Source: Lumbricus rubellus | Lineage: Eukaryota; Annelida; Clitellata; Crassiclitellata; Lumbricidae | Assembly (NCBI GenBank): GCA_945859605.1 | Contig: OX243811.1 | Span: 65,828,804-65,892,803, forward strand | DNA: 64,000 nucleotides | Reading direction: 5' to 3' | Shown: piece after piece, positions 9,864 through 18,612 of the stretch | Layout of the letters: each line of letters opens with the position of its first letter | Position numbering within the stretch: the first letter of the stretch is position 1 | Translations under genes and position numbers: made by a program | The notes under the pieces: model-generated | Seen by the model: only the letters and a program-made list of their open reading frames with translations | What the model was told of the DNA's origin: nothing | Database searches by the model: none

Positions 9864-11807
9864 CTAGTGGGACCTCGGCGCTGTATAAATTCTCGAAGGG
9901 ATCACAGAATTATGCGTGGCTTTATTCATCACAAAGAAATCATCAACATATGACATAGCATGCACATCGCTTGAACTCAACACTTCAGAGGCACAAAGCA
10001 CTCCCGACGAGAAGTGGCTGGCCGAAACCAAATTCTCCGGTTTCTCAACTTGGGCAGCGATGGAGGCACGAGGAGGCGCGAAAGCGAAAGGGGAAACCGC
10101 AGAGTCGGCCGATGAGTGCACATCTGGTTGGCGACGATCCCGGGCCACCACCGATGAAGCGAAGAATGTGGGTAGAGTCTCCAACGACCGAGCCATCACT
10201 AAGTTAGCCGATCTCGACCTTTCGTCAGTTTCATCCGGAAATTCCGAAACTCTGCTCTCCGTTTCACTGTTCCTGGCAATGGAAAAGGCTTTACTGCTCC
10301 GTGGAGCATTCCTAGTATTGTCGGACACAATGATGACCCGATTACACCTCTCCGGGCGAGACTTGCAGCGCACGGTAAACCGATGATTTCTGACGATTAC
10401 CCAATTGCGGCCAATGTGCCACAGAACATTCTCCTTCTTCATCCATGACAATCCCAAGATAATCTCCGAGACCTGTTTGGTCACCAGACATGGTATTTCA
10501 AACGCCCGTCCCTCAATCTTCAATTTCAGCATCGTTTCTCCCAGCACCTGAATAGCAGACCCATTTGCCGCTTTAATCAATTGAGTAGAACCACGCAGTT
10601 CAGTCGGATCAATCAGAGAAGCAGGACACAAAGTCAGTTCACAGCCAGTGTCGAGTAACGCTGACAAATTCTGTCCTTTTACATTAACACTCAGATACGC
10701 ATCGTTATTTCCTTTTATATGTCGTACATTGCTCACTCTTTCTGTTTCGTTTACTTCTCCGTCTTCGCCGGGGTCAGCAAACCGATCAGGGCAAGCTCGA
10801 GCGAAATGTCTTGGACGGCGACACACATAGCAGAGTTGATTGTTTCTGGCGAAATTTCCGAAGTTATTATTCGTTCGCTGACTAGACCATCGAGTGTCAA
10901 AATTGTCCCTCCATCTCGGTGGAAATGGTCGTTGTCGTTCGTTATTGGACCGGCTTCCTAAGGTATCAAGTTTCCGGTCTAACTGGTCCATGCGTTTGGT
11001 GATTTCCAATAATATGTCATCAGAGGATTCGTTCTCTTTGACTACCCTAACACGATTAGGTCGGCGGTCAGTGTTTCTAGCGCTGTCATCGTCAGCTCGG
11101 TGGTAACCTTCTAGTCTTATCGCCACTTTGTATGCTTGATCTAAAGTGTCAGGCTCTCGTTCACGAACTTTTAGGGCTAAGTCTCTATCGAGTAAAGCAT
11201 CGAGAAAAGCGCGGATAGCTATCGTTTCACTGTGTTTAGATGTTGGACCCGGAAAGGCCAGAATCATGAGTTTACGTATGTCGTGTACTACCGAGCCTAA
11301 TTCTTCCCCAACCTTTTGTCGTCGAGTGTTCAGCTGAGTTTGATATAATGCAGCTTGTTCGGTGCTTCCATACCTGCTTTTCAGACGAGCAACCAAATCA
11401 GAACATGTGACCACGGCTTCAGAATTGAATTCATGCAGCAACTGATCCACAGGTTCTACCAGAGCACAGGTTAATTGAGCAAACTTTTCTTCTTCCGACC
11501 ACTCGTTACTCTTCGCACAAACGTCGAATTTTTTTAGGAAAACCTCAACGGAAATCTTGCCATCATATGTGCCCAATTTAGTGAACTGTCTGGATTTCTG
11601 CGGTCTCGATGAAGCGACATCGATTTTCGTTTCATTCCCCGAAGTAACAGTTCTTTCAGAGGTTCTTACCGGTAGAGCTCTTGAAGTCGGCCAGTTGATT
11701 ACAGTTTCAGGCCCAGGGGCCATCGTAAATTCTGAACGATGATTCCATTGTTTTGTATCAATGCCAGGAATTCCCACAGCAGCGACAGAAATTGATGATG
11801 GTGACAA
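9864..11807 (-). CDS. Gag capsid, CCHC zinc knuckle and aspartic protease ORF (about 647 codons)
   Basis: The frame opens at the slippery A-run (11806-11812) without an ATG; the first possible codon after it is TTG at 11807. A retrotransposon-gag capsid region spans roughly residues 75-235 (TYDGKISVEVFLKKFD, then ALVEPVDQLL). A CX2CX4HX4C knuckle (CYVCRRPRHFARAC) is at 326-339. A retropepsin-type protease has DTG at 386-388 and ILGLSW at 450-455. The C-terminal 150 residues are low complexity; near residue 620 is YVDDFF, which resembles an RT active-site box but has no RT context. The protein would act in particle assembly and maturation. It is probably made as a fusion to the upstream ORF by -1 frameshifting. 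Confidence 0.85.
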   Translation of the reverse strand: MSPSSISVAAVGIPGIDTKQWNHRSEFTMAPGPETVINWPTSRALPVRTSERTVTSGNETKIDVASSRPQKSRQFTKLGTYDGKISVEVFLKKFDVCAKSNEWSEEEKFAQLTCALVEPVDQLLHEFNSEAVVTCSDLVARLKSRYGSTEQAALYQTQLNTRRQKVGEELGSVVHDIRKLMILAFPGPTSKHSETIAIRAFLDALLDRDLALKVREREPDTLDQAYKVAIRLEGYHRADDDSARNTDRRPNRVRVVKENESSDDILLEITKRMDQLDRKLDTLGSRSNNERQRPFPPRWRDNFDTRWSSQRTNNNFGNFARNNQLCYVCRRPRHFARACPDRFADPGEDGEVNETERVSNVRHIKGNNDAYLSVNVKGQNLSALLDTGCELTLCPASLIDPTELRGSTQLIKAANGSAIQVLGETMLKLKIEGRAFEIPCLVTKQVSEIILGLSWMKKENVLWHIGRNWVIVRNHRFTVRCKSRPERCNRVIIVSDNTRNAPRSSKAFSIARNSETESRVSEFPDETDERSRSANLVMARSLETLPTFFASSVVARDRRQPDVHSSADSAVSPFAFAPPRASIAAQVEKPENLVSASHFSSGVLCASEVLSSSDVHAMSYVDDFFVMNKATHNSVIPSRIYTAPRSH

Positions 11808-13087
11808 TTTTTTTCAGCTTGCAAATTTTTCTCCAGTAGAAATTTTTGTTCAGCTTGTGTGTAGGGAACGGTGGCAGCCCAAGAATGTCCAGGTGGCAGA
11901 CGACTGGGATGTGCACTCGCAGTCGGCAAAAGATAGCGACTGGATGCCAAGGAAACACAAGGTCGTTTATCTGAAACTAAACACTGAGTATTAGATTTCA
12001 TTCCGTACCTATTTTCCTCTATCGCTAACGATGACAATTCTCGATTTAATTCATGCAATGGACGCAAATCAGTCACCTCGGACTCTTCACTATCGAGTTC
12101 ATGATTAGCTAAACGAGTTTGTAATCTAGACTGTTTTTGGCGCAGGTAGGTCTCAAAATCGCAGTCCCTCGAATTAGCAATTGTGTCACTAAGACAGACA
12201 GATTTTATCGGTTCTTGCATAATTCTCTTTTCACCTAATCTAGTTTGTACATCTAGCGTTTCAGACATTTTCGGTCTAGCACCATAGTACTCAACGGGAG
12301 TTTCGTATTCTGACATTTTATCCATAGAAAATTTTATTTCCTCTCCCATCCTTTCTTCTATCCATCTTTCCGTTTCTTTCTCTGTCCTTGACCTTGGAAG
12401 TTCTCCAGTTTTCACCCCACTAATTCTGGTACCAATTGTAGCGACTGGTCTACTCGCCAGGTGGCCACCTATTCTTGATCCTAGTTCTTGCTTTTCAGGG
12501 ATTTCGAACAAGGCCACCTGCGAGGGCGCTAACTGTTGGGCGGGAGTATACTTCTTCCAGTGGTCGGACGGGGCAAACCTTGCCTCAGGTTCCCGAGATG
12601 GATATGGATCCTCAGGGGCCCGGCCCATCGCCTTGGTTCCCTCTTCCGGGGAGAATTGGGCCCTTAGACCAAATACGGTACCAGGATCGGCAGGAGTGGC
12701 GGCTGGACATAGTCCCACGGTCGTTTGGTCGACGACGACAGCCCCTCGAAATGGCTCATCTGGGTTCAGTTCCCACCCAACAGGTTTTTGGGACCCAACT
12801 CCCCTCGAAAGGAATTCAGTTAGGCTACTTAACTCATTCTTCAATTCTCCTATTCCCTCCTGATTGTTCACTAAGGTAGAGACCAAACCCTCGAAGCGTT
12901 TCTGGCGCTCCATAATTTCTGTTAGGCAGCTAGACCATTTCTCCATCTTCTTCTCTTGCTCCTTAATTCTATCCGAAAGGTCCCCATTTATTTCTACTGA
13001 CTGAGTTGAGTGGGAGTCCTCTTGTTCCCCTTCTCCTGTTTCCTTCTCTTCAACCTCCTCTGTCTCTGACAATCCACTTTCTGACAT
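11699..13087 (-). CDS. LTR-initiated Gag N-terminal ORF (462 aa) of the gag-pro-X element
   Basis: The ATG at 13087 lies inside the 5' LTR. The frame leaves the LTR at 12437, continues through the primer-binding site and stops at 11699. The N-terminus is very acidic (EVEEKETGEGEQED), followed by a predicted coiled coil (about residues 36-95: DRIKEQEKKMEKW, then IGELKNELSSL), then a Pro/Gly-rich stretch and a charged region. No catalytic motif is seen. Position and coiled coil suggest a Gag N-terminal or matrix-like part. It overlaps the next ORF by about 109 bp in the -1 arrangement, with a slippery A-run in the overlap. It is intact. Confidence 0.75.
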   Translation of the reverse strand: MSESGLSETEEVEEKETGEGEQEDSHSTQSVEINGDLSDRIKEQEKKMEKWSSCLTEIMERQKRFEGLVSTLVNNQEGIGELKNELSSLTEFLSRGVGSQKPVGWELNPDEPFRGAVVVDQTTVGLCPAATPADPGTVFGLRAQFSPEEGTKAMGRAPEDPYPSREPEARFAPSDHWKKYTPAQQLAPSQVALFEIPEKQELGSRIGGHLASRPVATIGTRISGVKTGELPRSRTEKETERWIEERMGEEIKFSMDKMSEYETPVEYYGARPKMSETLDVQTRLGEKRIMQEPIKSVCLSDTIANSRDCDFETYLRQKQSRLQTRLANHELDSEESEVTDLRPLHELNRELSSLAIEENRYGMKSNTQCLVSDKRPCVSLASSRYLLPTASAHPSRLPPGHSWAATVPYTQAEQKFLLEKNLQAEKNCHHHQFLSLLWEFLALIQNNGIIVQNLRWPLGLKL

Positions 13088-13992
13088 TGTATTTGGTGAC
13101 TAGCAATACAATAACTTCTTCCAGTTATTTTCTTAATTTATTATTTATAATTAGCATTTAAAACAGAATGTTTTAAGGTACATCAACAAATACAGCCTAA
13201 AGACGCCTGATGAACAGCTGATATCTAGTTTGTTATTATAATAGCGAAAAGATCTCCTCGGGATCTTTTAACAGTATTTATTGTAACAAGGGAATGATCT
13301 CCTCGGGATCATTTTACAGTATTTATTGCCCTAATATTTGTACAGACTACTTTGCGTTTAAAGTTCTGAGTAACAGTTTATTATTTATTAATTACCGAAT
13401 GGGTTATTCGCACGAGGTATAATTTTAGAGAGGCCTAGTATTTCTATTAAATTATCTCAACGATTTTTATGATAGCCAGATTAATATAGTGTAGTTTCAC
13501 TTCCCTGTCAATCCAGAAATATTTATGTATCGAAACGCCCAGCTTGCGGTAGACAGATATTTTGCGATGTTTCAATTCAACCCACGACAGTTCAGAATAT
13601 CGATCAATGGATATAAGAAACTCAGAAGGTAACACACAGCAAAACAAATGAAATCCGTTTCCAACTTAATCGCGGAAGAACAGATATAATAATTATTTGC
13701 ACACAAAGTGCTAATCTTTCACTAAGAAGATTACACGTCCTTCACTCTCAACGATTTTCCTTCAACTAACTCATGCACCGACGCCACCCGGCCCACGTGA
13801 CAAGCGGGAAGCCTCGTGATTGGCTAAGAGCACCACAGCTCACCTCACGCCACGTCCGCAGTGCAGTTTTTAATGCGCAATATCTATACATGGGTATGAC
13901 GTAACCGGTAATAGGCTAAATATAGAACTTCGAGTGCGAACCAAAATTAAGCAGGAATAAAATATATATTGCAACGATCCACGATCGTTACA
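12437..13992 (-). repeat. 5' LTR of the gag-pro-X element (1556 bp)
   Basis: Read on the minus strand it starts TGTAACGATCG at 13992 and ends at 12437. It contains the gag start codon (13087) and 651 bp of gag coding sequence. Directly inside it (12424-12434, minus) is TGGTACCAGAA, which matches the complement of the 3' end expected of a tRNA-Leu (acceptor TTCTGGTA plus CCA), a plausible primer-binding site two bases from the LTR. Confidence 0.9.
13794..13823 (-). promoter_or_regulatory. Possible LTR promoter motifs (E-box and CCAAT box)
   Basis: The 5' LTR upstream of gag carries CACGTG (13794-13799) and, on the minus strand, TTAGCCAATC including CCAAT at 13819-13823. The same pair is in the 3' LTR near 8394-8423. 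These are common promoter elements for RNA polymerase II. Their placement about 700 bp before the gag ATG fits a U3 promoter, but this is inference from motifs only. Confidence 0.35.
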
Positions 13993-13996
13993 GGCC

Positions 13997-15076
13997 TACT
14001 TTTATATTTTTTTATTCAATTCACTTCGTACCAAAGCACAAATCTAATGATAAGCCTCAAAGGGAAATTGAGAAATTTATATGATCCTCTGCGAATTTAA
14101 GTAGGCCTAAGGTTACTCATGTTCTTAACTTTCTTCATTGCATTTTTTTAACTCGTGCTAAAGAAATTAACAATCCTTAGGCTAGGCCTACATGTTATAG
14201 TGTCGTATAGAACGACTAGCTGGGGTACCCGGCGTTGAACTGGAATCTTAGAATTCGCCCCGTTCCCGGCCAATTCCCTACTTCACCACCCTCACTTCGC
14301 CCCTCCCTCCCTTCCTCCTACCATCCATTTGACCCTCCCTCCTACCCTCCCTCCTTCGCACGCACCCTCCGTCCCTCGCTCCATCTCCTCCCATCCACCT
14401 TCCTTCCTTCTCTCGCTCCATCCCTCAATCTCTTCCCCTCCCTACCTCCCCCTTCCCCTCTCCCTCCCTCCCATTCTCCCTCCCATTCTGTCTCCCATTC
14501 TCCCTCCCTCCCCCTCTCTGCTTACGTACGACAAGATATTAATTACCGGCATCTGTAGTAAATTAGGCTATTTTGCAAAATTGCGTGCTATTAGATCAGC
14601 CTTCGTGGAAAAATTAGGTTATAAAGAAGTAGGCCTACTGCAAATCGATTGTCGAAAAGAAGTGGCGCCTCAAATAGGCTACTGATAGACACGACGCGGT
14701 AAGATATTAATTGCGGGGTAAGATATTAATTACCATTATTTATTAAATCTCGCGCTATAACAACAACTGCGAGGTCGAGAAATGGTGACGTCAGAAATCT
14801 GAGTTCGCTCAAAATGCCTCTTATAAAAGATTTCGGCTGAAATGCTGATTCGAAATTTAAAATGTTCTGAAATCGATAAAGGGTGAGATTTTTCGATTCG
14901 AGTACCCCCTCTTATAAAACCTGGTCGGGGTCGACCCCGACCCCCCCGCGAAGGATTGCGGTCGTATGCTTTTAAAACTAGCATCATTTATTATTAAATA
15001 TATTATTAAGGAACACACAAACACACAGACTTAAAATTACGAAAATATATTGGCCTATAGTCTAGGCCTAAGATGA
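13997..15076. other. Intergenic: CT-rich low-complexity tract and short palindrome
   Basis: No gene seen. A dispersed repeat begins near 14216 with CTAGCTGGGGTACCCGGCGT, also present at 19306. It runs into a CCCT/CTTC-rich tract (about 14290-14520) that gives open but low-complexity frames. A CRE-like TGACGTCA occurs near 14787 and a perfect 20-bp palindrome GGTCGGGGTCGACCCCGACC lies at 14923-14942. Confidence 0.6.
14285..14520. repeat. Pyrimidine-rich simple repeat (CCCT/CTTC)
   Basis: About 235 bp almost devoid of purines on the plus strand, with TCCCTCCC-like units. Open frames across it translate to Pro/Ser/Leu repeats and are not taken as genes. Confidence 0.85.
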
Positions 15077-15143
15077 CTATGGCAATTTACAAAAGCTAAA
15101 CTGATAACATTCATGTACTAATATCCTACAGTTTACACGATCT

Positions 15144-18100
15144 TTATCGAGACTTGATCCCATTTGGATCCGTCTTCGGAGCAATGAAGAGCATCGAATA
15201 GACGACCCGAAGGAAGAGACAGGCGAGTGTAACGAAAGCATTGAGGACGAGACAGAATCCAAGTATGGCCGGCTGAAGATAGAAGTTGGTCTGCGTGAAG
15301 TAAACAGGAATGAAGACGGTCCAGGCGAACAGCGTCGTTGAAACGGAGACGAAGATGTGTGCGGATTCGTTGAAGTTCTCCGGCAGCTTACGAGTGACGT
15401 ATCCTAGGACGGTGCAGACGACCATCAGGGCGATGTTGTAGCTGAGTGGTATGAGGAAGAGCATGGCGGATTTGTGGCAGTAGATCTCAACGTACTTTTC
15501 GTAGGGTGTCGGCATGTGCAGAGCAACTGTTGACCGATTAAAGAGCTCGGATAGCGTCACAAGAACCATCTTAATGAACATTACACAACATATTTTAGTA
15601 GCCTATATTATAACACAACTTTCTTTTCCTAAATATCATGTGAACAAAGAACATCATCGGGGCGGGCGAATGATGAAGAATCAATTGGGAACGATATTTA
15701 TTGGTAGATATTGCGTATGCCTATTACCCGTGGAAAGCCTGAAGAGAACGTCTAGTAGGCCTATTTACAAAGGCTTAAAACTTACGTAGGCCTACCGTTG
15801 TGCCGGATTTACAGCTTAACTGTAGAGGCCCTTTAGAATCTATTAAGAATCTAGAAATGGCATGCGTTTCATCATGATCCAACTGGCATATCGATCCTGA
15901 TGAGAATAAAGGCTTCGTACATTAACGGTCGTCGAGTGAAGCGGACAATGATTTCGGGGTCGACCGCTACTTTAATTCATTTCCAGTTTTCGATTCTCCA
16001 GCCTATATAGTTGCTCGCTAATAATCATTGATATTAAATTTGAATAAGATACTCTTTGAACTGGATTGTTTTGGGGTCTTCGACCGCCATAATTATACTG
16101 CAGCACGAACGATTTTTGGAATTGAACCAGTAGTCTACCATAAGCTAACCTACTTCTTTGCATCCCTTATAGTTTCCTTTTCGTGTCCTCTAATAAGAGA
16201 CCCACAATCTAATTAAACTGGCCAATTGTAGCAATGAAATGCATTAATATTTAATCTGCGATTAGCAAAGTATTTGGCAAGTGAGCAGAGGTGAACTCTG
16301 ATGTGCCTACCTGAAAAGCAGTTAACGTAAGGGCGAACGTCAGCTGCGACACAGTGCCAACGCCAACAGGCATTCTGATGCTTCGCTCCGCTGATTTGAA
16401 GATGCGATACGTGCGAATGTTCTTGACGAGAAGTGGACCGTAGATGATGTTGATTGATGCGTGGAAACCAATGCTTCTGACCACGCACATATCCTTTTGC
16501 GGTTCTGCCAGCAGCAATATCACGTTGACGTTAGCAAGCAGGGTTCCAGCCAGTATGATCAGACTCAGTTCGATGCTGGTAGCTTTGATCCTACGATGTT
16601 TACGCTTGATGCAATAAACGATAGAAACGGCCAGACTGATAAAGCATCCGATGATAGCCAGGCAGAGCAAGGTAAGCGAAAGTGAGCGATGGAATAGGAG
16701 CTGATCTGGGACAATCTTGATGCATGTCTTCGCTGTGTCGTCATCGGGCCAATGAAACTTTGGACATGGCTCGCAAGTCGTTCTGTTGATGCCAACGACT
16801 TCGTTAGAACGACATCTGGCGCAAGTCCAGCAGCATTTGACGTCCTCTTGAACTGTATACTCGTTCTGCTGGCATGGTTCGCTGCAGGTAGATTCTAGAA
16901 TAGCTGTCTCATTGTCGGTTGAATTGATGCTGTAGCTTGTCCAATTTATTTTTTCCATGTAGAAACGGACTAAGTCGGTCGAGCTGTTCCAGATTCCAAC
17001 TGTTATGGGCGAGTAACAATTTCCATTGCAATTGTTGCTTGATATTCTTTGATATTGCTTAATTAGCAAGTCTCCGATGAAATTACCATCGCTGTCAAAT
17101 CTGATTTTGCCTGTGATCCCTTCAAAGGAAACGTTCCTGACGTGCTGGAGTAACTTCTTACCAGAAATACAGTTTCTAATCCTAGATTTATCATTAAACG
17201 CTTCTGGACATTCATTCCTAATAAGATTGTGCAGTGCATGTGCAAAAACATAAGCGGCATCGTATGCTCTTGCTGTCACTGGCCATGTCCAATCGATCCC
17301 AGGAACTTCACTCGGAAGTGACTCGTTATGTTGGCAAATTGAAGCATTATCCCCAGATAGGCTCTCATCCACACCGCTTTCCAGGCGACACTCAAAGACC
17401 TGCTCCCACATCTGGGAAAACCACGTGTCGTGCGGCACTAGCCATGGAGTGAGAGCCCTTACGTATCGTTCAAGGCCGGGAATCAGACATGACGGAGCGT
17501 CCGTGTAGATGCTACCCTCAATGACATCGACGAATGTCTCATGCTGTAACTCGCTGAATGCATCACCGCCGAGCCAGAGGATCCTTCCTCCACCAGACGT
17601 GGTTCTTCGCACTGCGTCGAAGAACCTCTGCTGGTGTTCCTCTTGGATAAACATCAGCGCAACTCTTGCTCGGCTGCTGGCTGCCGTGAGTTGTTCAACC
17701 GCCTTATCGAAGTCGTCTTCCGTGGCATCGGACGGGATCTTGACAGTCACTGCTAGACAGATCTTGTCGAAACTGGTGCGCAACAGACGAGTGATCTGGT
17801 AGGCTGCGTTCTCTCCGTAGGCTCCCTCGGCGTAGACGAGTGACAGATAAGTCCATTCCATTTGCACAGCAATCTGGAGAAGTATCTGTTCGTGAAAACG
17901 GTCTGGTGGCATCATTCTGGAGAAGTATTCGTAGCGGGACTTGTCGCTCAGCTCATCGCTGGTCGCTGAGATGGACAAGGTGGGAATCCGGAAGACGCCG
18001 AAGTACGGTGATACCATGACCGCAGCGCGACTCGTCGTAAGTCCCATGACACCCAGGACTCTTTGATCTTCGTCCGGCGATTCGCAGAAGTTCGATGTGT

Positions 18101-18512
18101 TAGTGGTTCGCCTGTGAGAAGCTGAAGAGTGTTGAATCATATGGACAGACCTCTTCAGAGCTGTTACATCGTGATGGCAGTCGTCCATGGCCACAAACCC
18201 GAGAGTTATGTTGGGTAAAAGGTCGCCTCTTCCGTTGATCTCGTCGATTGCCATAGCAACAGATTCGAAGCAGACGACATTTGTCGGTCTTAACACGTCG
18301 CATTTCCCCGTTGTCGATGAGATCTCGTGGATGCTGACCAGGTAGCCGACATTAAGATCACCTAATTTCACCTGTGAAAACAATCGTCTGTTCTCAGTTT
18401 CGATGGCAGATGACTGCAGACTGTGTTGCAGTAATAACAGAACGAAGACCCTCACACAAGGGCTTATCTCTCCGCAAAGTCTGCTGCCTCTGGAGCTGAC
18501 GTTAAGATACAT
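15144..18512 (-). CDS. mGluR-like class C GPCR, copy 1 (two exons, about 875 aa)
   Basis: Exon 1 is 18512-16311 (734 codons) and exon 2 is 15569-15144; the 741-bp intron has a GT donor after CAG and an AG acceptor, phase 0. Residues 1-36 hold a signal peptide (VRVFVLLLL). Residues 60-490 form a venus-flytrap ligand domain with mGluR landmarks: TLSISATSDELSD (from 178), WTYLSLVYAEGAYGE (from 220) and LGGDAF (from 314). The nine-Cys linker spans 543-597. Seven membrane segments follow: TM1 609-635, TM2 643-668, TM3 from 680, TM4 across the splice site, and TM5-7 in exon 2 (GYVTRKLPENFNES before TM6). The cytoplasmic tail is only about 10 residues, far shorter than in vertebrate mGluRs. Family role: amino-acid-sensing plasma-membrane receptor coupled to G proteins. 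The Ser/Thr/Tyr/Asp amino-acid-contact positions seem retained; the true ligand is unknown. Confidence 0.9.
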
Positions 18513-18612
18513 CGTCTTCGTATTTTTCAGTTGTTTTAGACATTGTCACCAGTTTGCAACCAAGCCAAGACTACGTACTGTCGGAACGGAACGTTCAATG
18601 TCTTTCTTAGGA

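Larger units (their letters stand above)
7037..13992 (-). mobile_element. Young non-autonomous LTR retrotransposon (gag-pro-X, no RT/IN)
   Basis: Identical-length 1556-bp LTRs (7037-8592 and 12437-13992) with TGTA...TACA ends bracket 3.84 kb. The target duplication is GGCC (7033-7036 and 13993-13996), inside a TAGGCCTA-type site. By eye the LTRs differ at only about five positions (e.g. near 7551/12951, 7811/13211, 8091/13491, 8493/13893, 8507/13907). On the minus strand the order is 5' LTR, gag N-terminus, gag capsid with CCHC knuckle and aspartic protease, then an unknown ORF and the 3' LTR. No RT, RNase H or integrase domain is visible, so mobilisation would need a partner in trans. The gag-pro architecture is Ty3/gypsy-like; the exact clade is unknown. 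Confidence 0.9.

Noticed and set aside
9916..10386. 156-codon plus ORF
   Set aside because: Antisense shadow of the gag-pro frame of the LTR element.
14235..14685. Pro/Ser/Leu-rich ORFs of 107 and 118 codons
   Set aside because: They translate a CCCT/CTTC simple-sequence tract.
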